Made by a program: the position numbers and the translations under genes. Shown here one piece after another: positions 49,308-57,968 of a DNA stretch of 64,000 nt. Under the pieces are notes generated by a model, which saw nothing but the letters and a program-made list of their open reading frames with translations, was not told the origin of the DNA and searched no databases. Source of the stretch: Sinorhizobium sp. A49 (lineage in GTDB: Bacteria > Pseudomonadota > Alphaproteobacteria > Rhizobiales > Rhizobiaceae); NCBI RefSeq assembly GCF_002002725.1, contig NZ_MUNW01000032.1:62001-126000 (forward strand), written 5' to 3'. Position 1 is the stretch's first letter. Every line of letters starts with the position of its first letter.

Positions 49308-50474
49308 ATGTCAGCGGCGGTCGCGATCGTCGGTGCCGGCGTCGGCGGGCTCACGGCAGCACTCAGCCTCGCGCGTCGCGGTTTTGACGTCGACATTGTC
49401 GAGCAGGCAGCCGTTCTGACCGAGGTCGGAGCCGGGCTTCAGCTCTCTCCCAATGCGTCGCGCATCCTCATCGAACTCGGCCTTCAGAACGAGCTTGAAG
49501 CCGTCTGGACCGAGCCGGATGCAATCACGCTCGTCGATGGCAAATATCTCCGCTTACTTGCACGGGTTGCCTCAGGCCGTTTTGCCCGTGAGCGCTGGCG
49601 CGCGCCCTATGGCGTGCTGCACCGGGCAAGCCTTCAACGAATCCTGCTAGCCGCCGTGGCAGCTGAGCCGCGCTGCCGCCTGCATCTCGGACACCGGATC
49701 GATGGAGACCCTGAGCAGGCAATCCCCGCCGTTACAGGCCGGACGCCGGCGCTGGCAGTCGGCGCCGACGGCATCTGGTCGCGCCTGCGCACGGCAGTTC
49801 CGGATGCCGGTACGGTCCAGTTTTCGGGCAATGTCGCCTGGCGCATGACGGTCACGCGCGATGCCGCCGCCGGCCTTCTATTGCCGGATCGCGTCACAGC
49901 CTTTCTTGGCGCACGGGCGCATCTGGTCGCCTATCCCTTGCGCGAAATCGACGGCTTCAACCTGGTTGCGATCATCGAGGGCGATGAAACCGACAGCGTC
50001 TGGGTCGGCAAGGATTCCGAAGGCCGGCGTCGTGACTACCTCGAAGCCTTTTCCGGTTGGAACACTGGCTTGCAAACGCTGCTGAAAATGGCTGATGCGC
50101 CGACCTATTGGCCGCTTTGCACGGTAACGGATGGCACTTGGCAGGATGGAAGAAAGACTGTTCTGATCGGCGATGCCGCCCATGCGATGACGCCGTTTGC
50201 GGCGCAAGGCGCCGCCATGGCGATCGAAGATGCATATGAGCTCGCGGCTTGCCTCGTCGGCTCAAGCAATATCGGCGAAGCCCTTGGGGCCTTCGAGGCT
50301 ACGCGCCGGCCACGTATCGCCCAAGTGCGCCGTCGCGCCGCCTTCAACCGCTTCGCCTATCACGCCCGCGGCCCGTTCCGGCTCGGGCGGGATATCGTCC
50401 TGTCGATGAAAAGTCCCGAAGCGCTCGCAGCCGATTTCGATTGGCTCTACGGCTACGGCGCTCCCGAACGCTGA
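49308..50474 (+). CDS. FAD-dependent monooxygenase (salicylate hydroxylase-like)
   Basis: 388 residues. The N-terminal Rossmann motif VAIVGAGVGGLTAALSLARR and the distal GDAAHAMTPFAAQGAAMAIE bind FAD; a central NAD(P)H-binding segment is present. It belongs to the UbiH/salicylate hydroxylase group that hydroxylates aromatic compounds using NAD(P)H and oxygen. Substrate unknown. The gene ends 6 bases before the convergent metC stop. Confidence 0.88.
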   Translation: MSAAVAIVGAGVGGLTAALSLARRGFDVDIVEQAAVLTEVGAGLQLSPNASRILIELGLQNELEAVWTEPDAITLVDGKYLRLLARVASGRFARERWRAPYGVLHRASLQRILLAAVAAEPRCRLHLGHRIDGDPEQAIPAVTGRTPALAVGADGIWSRLRTAVPDAGTVQFSGNVAWRMTVTRDAAAGLLLPDRVTAFLGARAHLVAYPLREIDGFNLVAIIEGDETDSVWVGKDSEGRRRDYLEAFSGWNTGLQTLLKMADAPTYWPLCTVTDGTWQDGRKTVLIGDAAHAMTPFAAQGAAMAIEDAYELAACLVGSSNIGEALGAFEATRRPRIAQVRRRAAFNRFAYHARGPFRLGRDIVLSMKSPEALAADFDWLYGYGAPER

Positions 50475-50480
50475 AAACGC

Positions 50481-51671
50481 TCAGACGGCGTTGGCTGCAG
50501 CAAGCCCTGCCTCGATATCCCGGCGAATATCGGCAACATCTTCGAGGCCGATCTGCAGGCGAAGGACAGGACCCTCGGTCGGCGCCAAAGCCAACTTGCG
50601 ATCAGACAATCCGACGTGAAGCGCCAGGCTTTCGAAGCCACCCCAGGAGTAACCAAGGCCGAACAGCGACAGCGCGTCGAGGAAGGCATGCGCCTTGGCC
50701 TTGAAGCGATCAGGACTTTCCGCCCGCAGCACGAAGGAAAAGATGCCGCTCGCGCCGGTAAAGTCGCGCTTCCAGAGATCGTGGCCTGGGAAACTCGGCA
50801 GCGCCGGATGCAGGACGCGGGCAACCTCGTCACGCCCCTCCAGCCAAGTGGCGAGCGACAGAGCGCTCTCCTGGTGCCGCTCGAGACGGATGCCCATGGT
50901 ACGAAGCCCGCGCAAAATCTGGTAGCTATCGTCAGGGGAAACGCAGATGCCGAGCGTGACCATGGCTTCCGTCAGCGCCGGCCAGTGGGCAGCGTTGGCC
51001 GAGACAGTGCCGAACAGCACGTCGGAATGGCCCGAAGGGTACTTCGTGGCGGCATGGATCGATACGTCGACGCCATGGTCAAGCGGCTTGAAATAAACCG
51101 GCGTCGCCCACGTGTTGTCCATGGTGACGATGCAGCCGTGACGATGCGCGACATCGGCGATCGTCCGGATATCCTGCATCTCGAACGTGTTGGAGCCTGG
51201 AGCTTCCGTATGAACCAGGCGCGTGTTCGGGCGAATCAGGCTTTCGATCGAAGCCCCGATCATCGGGTCGTAATATTCGACGGTGACACCGAGACGCTTC
51301 AACATCGTGTCGCAGAAGTGGCGGGTCGGGAAATAAACCGAATCGACGATGAGTGCGTGGTCGCCGGACGAAAGATAGGCCAGGAACGGCACGGTGACGG
51401 CAGCAAGGCCCGAGGGAACGAGGATCGTGCCGGCGGCCCCCTCAAGCTCGTTGATCGCGTCGCAAAGCGCATCCGTCGTCGGCGTGCCGCGGGTGCCGTA
51501 GGTGTACTTCTGCGCGCGCGTTTCCATCGTCTGCGCGTTTGGAAACAGCACAGTGGACGCGTGAACGACCGGTGGATTGACGAAACCGAAATAGTCGGAG
51601 GGTTTGTTTCCGGTATGGGCCAGGCGGGTGTTGATGCCCATCTTGCCATTCACATTGCCGCTGTCTGCCAT
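50481..51671 (-). CDS. metC: cystathionine beta-lyase
   Basis: 396 residues from MADSGNVNGKMGINTRL. Cys/Met-metabolism PLP enzyme; HAATKYPSGHSDVLFG contains the PLP-binding Lys, and NTRLAHTGNKPSDYFGFVNP is the substrate-binding N-terminus. It splits cystathionine to homocysteine, pyruvate and ammonia in methionine synthesis. It faces away from aapJ, the arrangement described for Rhizobium leguminosarum metC-aap. A frame extension to 51779 is rejected. A gamma-lyase cannot be fully excluded. Confidence 0.92.
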   Translation of the reverse strand: MADSGNVNGKMGINTRLAHTGNKPSDYFGFVNPPVVHASTVLFPNAQTMETRAQKYTYGTRGTPTTDALCDAINELEGAAGTILVPSGLAAVTVPFLAYLSSGDHALIVDSVYFPTRHFCDTMLKRLGVTVEYYDPMIGASIESLIRPNTRLVHTEAPGSNTFEMQDIRTIADVAHRHGCIVTMDNTWATPVYFKPLDHGVDVSIHAATKYPSGHSDVLFGTVSANAAHWPALTEAMVTLGICVSPDDSYQILRGLRTMGIRLERHQESALSLATWLEGRDEVARVLHPALPSFPGHDLWKRDFTGASGIFSFVLRAESPDRFKAKAHAFLDALSLFGLGYSWGGFESLALHVGLSDRKLALAPTEGPVLRLQIGLEDVADIRRDIEAGLAAANAV

Positions 51672-52012
51672 TGAAGAGTCCGATGTTGAAAAACCGATCC
51701 GAAACTCTTCGAACGCCCTACAACCGGGGTCAAGTGGCAAAATCCGACAAAGGCGTTTTGCAATCGAATGCAGGGGCAACTGGCGAATTTTCGCTCAGCA
51801 ATTGCCCGTTTCCTGCAAAACATGCCTAAACTTCTGGCTTATTTCAGGTTTTTCACATGCAAGTTCAGAAAATCGGCAAGCTCTCTTGACCCCCATGGAT
51901 TTTGAGCATGAGATAGATTGCACTCGCGCCATGAGGGTGGCGGAGGCTGTACGCGCAGGGAGACGCGCTGGTGCAGACGGGAACTAACGACAACAGAAAA
52001 AGGTTCTAAAAA
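51672..52012. other. 341-base divergent promoter region of metC and aapJ
   Basis: No gene is seen. It should hold both promoters; a CTTGAC box at 51885-51890 is a candidate -35 for aapJ. The aapJ start is preceded by AAGG about 10 bases ahead. Confidence 0.6.
51885..51918 (+). promoter_or_regulatory. candidate aapJ promoter
   Basis: CTTGAC (51885-51890) matches the rhizobial housekeeping -35 box. The matching -10 (GATAGA near 51912) is imperfect and its spacing is long, so this is tentative. The aapJ start is about 100 bases downstream. Confidence 0.3.
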
Positions 52013-53038
52013 ATGGCAAGAAGAATTCTGACAGCCCTTGTTGGCGCTGCTGTCATGGGGATTGGCGCACATGCGGCTTCGGCTGCGACACTCGATGACG
52101 TGAAGGCCAAGGGCTTTGTCCAATGCGGCGTGAACACCGGTCTCGCCGGCTTCGCTGCACCGGACGCTTCGGGCAACTGGAGCGGCTTCGACGTCGATTA
52201 TTGCAAGGCGATCGCCGCCGCGATCTTCGCGGATGGCACCAAGGTAAAATACACACCCACTTCGGCCAAGGAGCGTTTCCCGGCCCTGCAGTCCGGTGAA
52301 GTAGATGTCCTCGCCCGTAACACAACATGGACGATCAACCGCGACACCGCTCTCGGCTTCAACTTCCGCCCGGTCAACTACTATGACGGCCAGGGCTTCA
52401 TGGTCCGCAAGGGCCTGAACGTAAAGTCGGCCCTCGAACTCTCCGGCGCTGCCGTCTGCGTACAGACCGGCACCACCACTGAACTCAACCTCGCCGACTA
52501 CTTCAAGTCCAACAACCTGCAGTACAACCCGGTCGTCTTCGAAAAGCTCGAAGAAGTGAACGCGGCCTATGACGCCGGTCGTTGCGACGTCTACACCACT
52601 GACCAGTCGGGCCTTTACTCGCTGCGCCTGACGCTGTCCAAGCCCGACGATCACATGATCCTGCCGGAAATCATCTCGAAGGAGCCGCTTGGTCCGGCCG
52701 TTCGCCAGGGTGACGACCAGTGGTTCGATATCGTCAGCTGGGTCCATTACGCGCTGATCCAGGCCGAAGAATTCGGCGTCACGCAGGCAAACGTCGAAGA
52801 GATGAAGAAGTCCCCCAATCCGGACGTCCAGCGCTTCCTCGGCGTCGAAGCTGACAGCAAGATCGGCACCGACATCGGCCTGACCAACGAATGGGCCGTC
52901 AACATCATCAAGGCAGTCGGCAACTACGGCGAAGTCTTCGACCGTAACATTGGCGCCGGCAGCCCGCTGAAGATCGAACGCGGCCTCAACGCGCTGTGGA
53001 GCAAGGGCGGCATTCAGTACGCTCCTCCGGTCCGCTAA
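52013..53038 (+). CDS. aapJ: general L-amino acid ABC transporter, periplasmic binding protein
   Basis: 341 residues. Signal peptide ends at ASAATLDDV (about residue 24). The SBP_bac_3 fold follows, with the family pattern CGVNTGLAGFAAPDASGNWSG and SGAAVCVQTGTTTELN. Aap is the broad-specificity amino-acid importer of rhizobia, needed for symbiosis. First gene of aapJQMP. A strong stem-loop follows the stop codon. Confidence 0.96.
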   Translation: MARRILTALVGAAVMGIGAHAASAATLDDVKAKGFVQCGVNTGLAGFAAPDASGNWSGFDVDYCKAIAAAIFADGTKVKYTPTSAKERFPALQSGEVDVLARNTTWTINRDTALGFNFRPVNYYDGQGFMVRKGLNVKSALELSGAAVCVQTGTTTELNLADYFKSNNLQYNPVVFEKLEEVNAAYDAGRCDVYTTDQSGLYSLRLTLSKPDDHMILPEIISKEPLGPAVRQGDDQWFDIVSWVHYALIQAEEFGVTQANVEEMKKSPNPDVQRFLGVEADSKIGTDIGLTNEWAVNIIKAVGNYGEVFDRNIGAGSPLKIERGLNALWSKGGIQYAPPVR

Positions 53039-53056
53039 TACGGCCAGACACAACAG

Positions 53057-53080
53057 GGGGAAGCGGCACGCCGCTTCCCC
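53057..53080 (+). terminator. stem-loop between aapJ and aapQ
   Basis: A perfect 10-base stem, GGGGAAGCGG (53057-53066) with CCGCTTCCCC (53071-53080), has a 4-base loop and no U-tract. It most likely protects the 3' end of aapJ mRNA and lowers expression of the membrane subunits. Confidence 0.7.
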
Positions 53081-53131
53081 ATCCCAACGATAAAAACACC
53101 CAAAAGGGTGACAAGGGGAAAGAGGCATTGC

Positions 53132-54325
53132 ATGGCGATTGGCGTCACAACTACGCCTGAGAAGAGCAAACCTTCCGGTTCGATCATGAACGACCCGCAG
53201 GTGCGTGGAATATTTTACCAGGTCATAACCGTCGTTATTCTCGTTGCCCTCGTCTATTGGATCGCGGACAACACAATCCAGAACCTCAAGCGCGCGAACA
53301 TCGCGTCCGGCTACGGCTTCCTCAACGGGCGCGCCGGCTTCGACGTCGGACAGTCCTTGATCGCCTATACGAGTGATTCCACCTACGGGCGTGCGCTGGT
53401 CGTCGGCTTCTTCAATACGCTACTCGTGGCAGTAACCGGCATCATCACCGCAACCATCATCGGCTTCGTCGTCGGCATCGGGCGGCTCTCGCACAATTGG
53501 CTGATCGCGAAACTGTCGCTCGCCTATGTCGAAGTGTTCCGCAACATCCCGCCGCTGCTGGTCATCTTCTTCTGGTACAGCGGCGTTCTCGCCGTGCTTC
53601 CGCAGCCACGCGAATCGGCCGCGCTGCCCCTCAACATCTTCCTCAACAACCGCGGCATCGCCTTTCCCAAACCGGTTTTCGGCGACGGCTCGCAATATGT
53701 TTTCTACACGTTCGTGATCGCCGTCATAGCCAGCTTCTTCTTGGCCCGCTATGCGCGCATCAAGCAGGAAGCAACCGGACAGCGCTTCCCGTTGCTCTGG
53801 ACCGTGCTCGGCCTCGTCATCGGGTTGCCGCTCCTCGCCTTCCTGGCAACCGGCTCGCCGATTACCTTCGATGTCCCGGTAGCCGGCAAGTTCAACCTTA
53901 CCGGCGGCTCGGTCATCGGACCGGAGTTCCTGTCGCTGTTCCTGGCGCTTTCCTTCTACACCGCCGCCTTTATCGCCGAAATTGTGCGGGCCGGCATTCG
54001 CGGTGTTTCGAAGGGGCAGTCCGAGGCTGCCCATGCACTGGGCGTCCGGCCCGGCCTCACCACCCGCCTCGTCGTTGTACCACAGGCGATGCGGATCATC
54101 ATTCCGCCGCTCACCAGCCAGTATCTCAACCTGACCAAGAACTCGTCACTGGCGATCGCCATCGGCTACGCCGACCTGGTTGCCGTCGGCGGAACGATCC
54201 TCAATCAGACCGGTCAGGCGATCGAAGTCGTATCGATATGGATCATCGTCTACCTGTCGCTGAGCCTGACGACGTCGTTGCTGATGAACTGGTTCAATGC
54301 CCGCATGGCCCTGGTGGAGAGATAA
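53132..54325 (+). CDS. aapQ: general L-amino acid ABC transporter, permease
   Basis: 397 residues from [13 protein letters not shown]. An unusual N-terminal membrane segment and loop precede the HisM/GlnP-like domain; the ABC-permease EAA loop is [20 protein letters not shown]. It forms the heterodimeric channel with AapM. It begins 93 bases after aapJ and ends 4 bases before aapM. Confidence 0.95.
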   Translation: MAIGVTTTPEKSKPSGSIMNDPQVRGIFYQVITVVILVALVYWIADNTIQNLKRANIASGYGFLNGRAGFDVGQSLIAYTSDSTYGRALVVGFFNTLLVAVTGIITATIIGFVVGIGRLSHNWLIAKLSLAYVEVFRNIPPLLVIFFWYSGVLAVLPQPRESAALPLNIFLNNRGIAFPKPVFGDGSQYVFYTFVIAVIASFFLARYARIKQEATGQRFPLLWTVLGLVIGLPLLAFLATGSPITFDVPVAGKFNLTGGSVIGPEFLSLFLALSFYTAAFIAEIVRAGIRGVSKGQSEAAHALGVRPGLTTRLVVVPQAMRIIIPPLTSQYLNLTKNSSLAIAIGYADLVAVGGTILNQTGQAIEVVSIWIIVYLSLSLTTSLLMNWFNARMALVER

Positions 54326-54329
54326 GATC

Positions 54330-55487
54330 ATGAACTCACACCAGGGAAATTTTGTCCGCGCCTCGATGATCGAGGCTGCACCGGCGCCCATACAGACGGG
54401 CGGCCTTGCCTACTGGCTTCGCAAGAACCTCTTTGCGACGCCGAAGGATACGGCTCTGACGATCATAAGCCTGCTTGTGCTCGCCTGGCTCGTACCGCCG
54501 GCCGTGCAATGGCTGTTTATCGATGCCGCCTGGACCGGCGGCGGGCGTGGGGTCTGTGCCACCGTCGCGCAGGGCGGCTCGCAGCCGGATGGCTGGAGCG
54601 GCGCCTGCTGGGCTTTCGTCAACGCCAAGTTCGACCAGTTCCTCTTCGGGCGCTACCCGATCGAGGAGCGCTGGCGACCCGCACTTGTCGGCATCCTTTT
54701 CATTCTGTTCCTGACGCCGATGCTGATCCCGAAGGTTCCCTACAAGAACATCAACGCGATCCTGCTTCTCGTCGTGCTGCCTATCCTGGCGCTGATCCTT
54801 CTGCCGGGCGGGTGGTTCGGATTGCCGTTCGTCGAGACGCCGCTGTGGGGCGGCCTGATGGTGACGTTGGTGCTTTCCTTCGTCGGCATCGCGGTCTCGT
54901 TGCCGCTCGGCATCCTGCTTGCGCTCGGCCGGCGATCGACCATGCCGGTAATCAAGATGCTCTGCACGTTCTTCATCGAAGTCGTGCGCGGCATCCCGCT
55001 GATCACCGTTCTGTTCATGGCGAGCGTGATGTTGCCGCTGTTCCTGCCGCAGGGGGTGACTTTCGACAAGTTTCTGCGGGCGCTGATCGGCGTGTCGTTC
55101 TTCGCCTCCGCCTACATGGCCGAGGTGGTGCGCGGCGGTCTGCAGGCGATCGGCAAGGGGCAGTATGAGGGCGCCGATTCGCTCGGCCTCAGCTACTGGC
55201 AGAAGATGAACCTCATCGTGCTGCCGCAGGCGTTGAAGCTCGTCATTCCAGGCATCGTCAACACCTTCATCGGGCTGTTCAAGGATACGTCGCTGGTCTC
55301 GATCATCGGCATGTTCGACCTTCTCGGCATCGTCCGGTTGAATTTCTCGGACGCCAACTGGGCCTCGGCGGTGACGCCGATCTCAGGGCTAATTTTCGCA
55401 GGCTTCATATTCTGGCTTTTCTGCTTTGGTATGTCGCGCTATTCAGGCTTCATGGAACGCGTGCTCGACACGAGCCATAAACGATAA
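54330..55487 (+). CDS. aapM: general L-amino acid ABC transporter, permease
   Basis: 385 residues from [13 protein letters not shown]. Like AapQ it has extra N-terminal sequence and helices, then a core with the EAA-like loop [21 protein letters not shown] longer frame start at 54297 lies inside aapQ and is rejected. It is co-translated with aapQ, and aapP follows after 14 bases. Confidence 0.95.
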   Translation: MNSHQGNFVRASMIEAAPAPIQTGGLAYWLRKNLFATPKDTALTIISLLVLAWLVPPAVQWLFIDAAWTGGGRGVCATVAQGGSQPDGWSGACWAFVNAKFDQFLFGRYPIEERWRPALVGILFILFLTPMLIPKVPYKNINAILLLVVLPILALILLPGGWFGLPFVETPLWGGLMVTLVLSFVGIAVSLPLGILLALGRRSTMPVIKMLCTFFIEVVRGIPLITVLFMASVMLPLFLPQGVTFDKFLRALIGVSFFASAYMAEVVRGGLQAIGKGQYEGADSLGLSYWQKMNLIVLPQALKLVIPGIVNTFIGLFKDTSLVSIIGMFDLLGIVRLNFSDANWASAVTPISGLIFAGFIFWLFCFGMSRYSGFMERVLDTSHKR

Positions 55488-55501
55488 GAGGGGGAGATCG
55501 C

Positions 55502-56278
55502 ATGGCCAATGCAGCCACTGTTTCCAAGATGACCGTATCCGCGACTGACGTTGCGGTCGAAATCAGCGGAATGAACAAATGGTACGGAGACTTCCACGTT
55601 CTCCGTGACATCAACCTGAAGGTGATGAAGGGCGAGCGCATCGTCATTGCCGGCCCATCGGGCTCTGGTAAATCGACGATGATCCGCTGCATCAACCGGC
55701 TGGAAGAACACCAGAAGGGCAAGATCGTCGTCGACGGCATCGAACTCACCAACGATCTGAAGAAGATCGATGAAGTGCGCCGCGAAGTCGGAATGGTGTT
55801 CCAGCACTTCAACCTGTTTCCGCACCTGACGATTCTCGAAAACTGCACGCTTGCACCGATCTGGGTCCGCAAGATGCCGAAGAAGCAGGCCGAAGAAATC
55901 GCGATGCACTTCCTGAAGCGCGTCAAGATCCCTGAGCAGGCCCACAAGTATCCGGGCCAGCTTTCGGGCGGCCAGCAGCAGCGCGTGGCGATTGCCCGCT
56001 CGCTGTGCATGAAGCCGAAGATCCTGCTGTTCGATGAGCCGACCTCGGCGCTCGATCCGGAAATGGTCAAGGAAGTGCTCGACACGATGGTGGGCCTTGC
56101 CGAAGAAGGCATGACCATGCTGTGCGTGACCCACGAAATGGGTTTTGCGCGCCAGGTCGCCAACCGCGTGATCTTCATGGACCAGGGCCAGATCGTCGAA
56201 CAGAACTCACCCGCCGAGTTCTTCGACAATCCGCAGCACGAGCGCACCAAGCTCTTCCTGAGCCAGATCCTGCACTAG
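55502..56278 (+). CDS. aapP: general L-amino acid ABC transporter, ATPase
   Basis: 258 residues. Walker [10 protein letters not shown], signature [15 protein letters not shown], Walker [16 protein letters not shown], switch His in [11 protein letters not shown]. It drives the Aap importer from the cytoplasmic face. The last two bases of its TAG stop are also the first two bases of a RIME-like repeat. Confidence 0.97.
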   Translation: MANAATVSKMTVSATDVAVEISGMNKWYGDFHVLRDINLKVMKGERIVIAGPSGSGKSTMIRCINRLEEHQKGKIVVDGIELTNDLKKIDEVRREVGMVFQHFNLFPHLTILENCTLAPIWVRKMPKKQAEEIAMHFLKRVKIPEQAHKYPGQLSGGQQQRVAIARSLCMKPKILLFDEPTSALDPEMVKEVLDTMVGLAEEGMTMLCVTHEMGFARQVANRVIFMDQGQIVEQNSPAEFFDNPQHERTKLFLSQILH

Positions 56279-56370
56279 AGTATTTCCAGGAAAAGTGCGA
56301 AGCGGTTTTCCGTCAGGAAATGCGTAAGAGCAAAGAGGTAGAGCGTTTCAGCCTAAGTCGGAAACGCTCT
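56277..56370. repeat. RIME-like intergenic repeat, full-length copy
   Basis: Starts AGAGTATTTCC and ends GGAAACGCTCT, an 11-base terminal inverted repeat with two mismatches; between lie AAAAGTGCGAAGCGGTTTTC and related sequence. It matches the copy at 9006-9080 and the general form of Rhizobium intergenic mosaic elements. Confidence 0.7.
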
Positions 56371-56395
56371 AACCATCGCGAAAGATTTCAAACAG

Positions 56396-56422
56396 AAAGC
56401 CCGCCTTTGCGGCGGGCTTTTT
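56396..56422. terminator. bidirectional terminator between aapP and the caspase operon
   Basis: AAAGCCCGCC (56396-56405) pairs with GGCGGGCTTT (56411-56420), 5-base loop, followed by TTTTT on the plus strand and TTTCTGTTT on the minus strand. It can end both convergent transcripts. Confidence 0.9.
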
Positions 56423-56447
56423 GCTGTCCGATCTGTCGCAGAAACAA

Positions 56448-57968
56448 TCATTCGACGTGATAGCGCAGCGTGCCGACCGACCAGCGGATAGCACGTTTCT
56501 CCAGGTCGTCAGTCCAGGCCTGCTGCAGCCGCGAGACGATTTCGCTCAAAGTCTCTCGCGCATTGAGCTCGATCTTGAGCCCTCGTGTCTTCGGCGCGAC
56601 GTCAGACAAATCGACGGCGTCGCTGACCACCAGCGCAACGAATGCGCTTTCGCCTTTACCGGAGGCTTCGAAGTCGAAGCCGTAGTACTCGTCCGGCAGT
56701 GTCAACGGAACGTCGGCGGCGAGCGGCGTAATCTTCTGCGCGAACTCGTTGGGGAAAATCTGGGTTGCAGCGCCGTTCGCGTTGACGTCGATGAGGATGA
56801 GGCTTCCGGCAACCTTGCTTGCGACCGTCAATTTGAACACGTCACCGGCTTTCATCGTGGTTGGCCGGTTGATGCTGATACTCACGTCGCCAGCATTGGC
56901 CTTGCCGACGATATCGCCGACCGCATCGACTGCATTTGCATCCTGATAACTTGCCTGGGCGGCACCATCGCCGGCAACGGGCTGATACCGTGCCGTCGCT
57001 TCGGTCCCTGCCTGTACCGGAACGACCGCGCTGGCGCCCAGGCTCTGCGCCTTCATCTCGAGCTGCGGGTCGAGAGTCTCGCATTTCTTCTGCGAGGCGC
57101 AGTAGGAGGCCGATTGCGCCGTGACATATTCGAAAAGTTCGGCGTTGCTGGTCAGCCCGTTGGCGTTGGCGTCCGCCGCCGCCCCCGTCTGTCCAGCGAC
57201 ATAGGCCTCCGTGAAAACGCCGTGGCGGCCTTCGATCGGTAGCCTCACGTCGTCCCACGCCACCTGATAGGGTGCGCTTGCACTCCAGGCGACGATACCG
57301 CTCTCGTTGACACGGGCCGGTTTGTCGACGACACCAAGGTCGATGCGAAGCCCACGTGTCAGCGCCTGCTCCACTGGCTTCGCCTCGGGTCGCGCCAAGA
57401 AACGGGCGCCGTCGATGCCGACGGATACCTCTCCCGACAGCGACCGCGAAATCTTGTCCGAGTGACAGGCGTCGATCACCAGGGTCACCGCCCTGCCCTT
57501 CAAGCGTTCGAGGATGGCATCGAGTTCGTCATCGGTGACGGCACCGTCCCAATCCTTGGTCCCGGAGACCACATCGAACGGCGCCAGCGCCTCATCCAAA
57601 CCGTCATCCTCTTCTCCATCGGCATCGGCGACCTGGAGACCGTGACCTGAATAGTAAAGATAGGCACGGTCGCCGGGTTCCGTGCCCGCGACCAACCACT
57701 CCTCGATCGACGACAGGATGGTCGCGCGCGTCGCCTGCTCGTCCTTCAGGACGCGGATGGCAGAACGATCGAAGCCGAGTGTTCCGGTCAGCAGCCGGTC
57801 CATGGCAACAAGGTCGTTTTTCGGCCCGTGCAGAAACAGCTTTGGCTGCAGGTTCTGGTAGCTTCCGATCCCGATCAGCAAGGCCCGGTCCGCAGCCAAT
57901 GCAGGCGAACACATCCCCAAGCCGACAAGCGGCAACAGGAAAGACCAGGCCCTGATGTCGACGCTCAT
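56448..57968 (-). CDS. exported caspase-family (C14) protease with DUF4384-like domain
   Basis: 506 residues. Signal peptide ends near ALAAD (about 26). The caspase p20-like domain follows (DRALLIGIGSYQNL), with catalytic His109 in YYSGHG and Cys168 in DACHSD. A stretch at 266-277, DANANGLTSNAE, matches an EF-hand loop. A further region (about 360-460) contains GDVFKLTVASKVAGSLILID and resembles DUF4384. The last gene of the operon; its start overlaps the upstream caspase by four bases. Caspase-fold proteases are known in bacteria as meta/orthocaspases with Arg/Lys specificity; specificity here is not known. Confidence 0.87.
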   Translation of the reverse strand: MSVDIRAWSFLLPLVGLGMCSPALAADRALLIGIGSYQNLQPKLFLHGPKNDLVAMDRLLTGTLGFDRSAIRVLKDEQATRATILSSIEEWLVAGTEPGDRAYLYYSGHGLQVADADGEEDDGLDEALAPFDVVSGTKDWDGAVTDDELDAILERLKGRAVTLVIDACHSDKISRSLSGEVSVGIDGARFLARPEAKPVEQALTRGLRIDLGVVDKPARVNESGIVAWSASAPYQVAWDDVRLPIEGRHGVFTEAYVAGQTGAAADANANGLTSNAELFEYVTAQSASYCASQKKCETLDPQLEMKAQSLGASAVVPVQAGTEATARYQPVAGDGAAQASYQDANAVDAVGDIVGKANAGDVSISINRPTTMKAGDVFKLTVASKVAGSLILIDVNANGAATQIFPNEFAQKITPLAADVPLTLPDEYYGFDFEASGKGESAFVALVVSDAVDLSDVAPKTRGLKIELNARETLSEIVSRLQQAWTDDLEKRAIRWSVGTLRYHVE

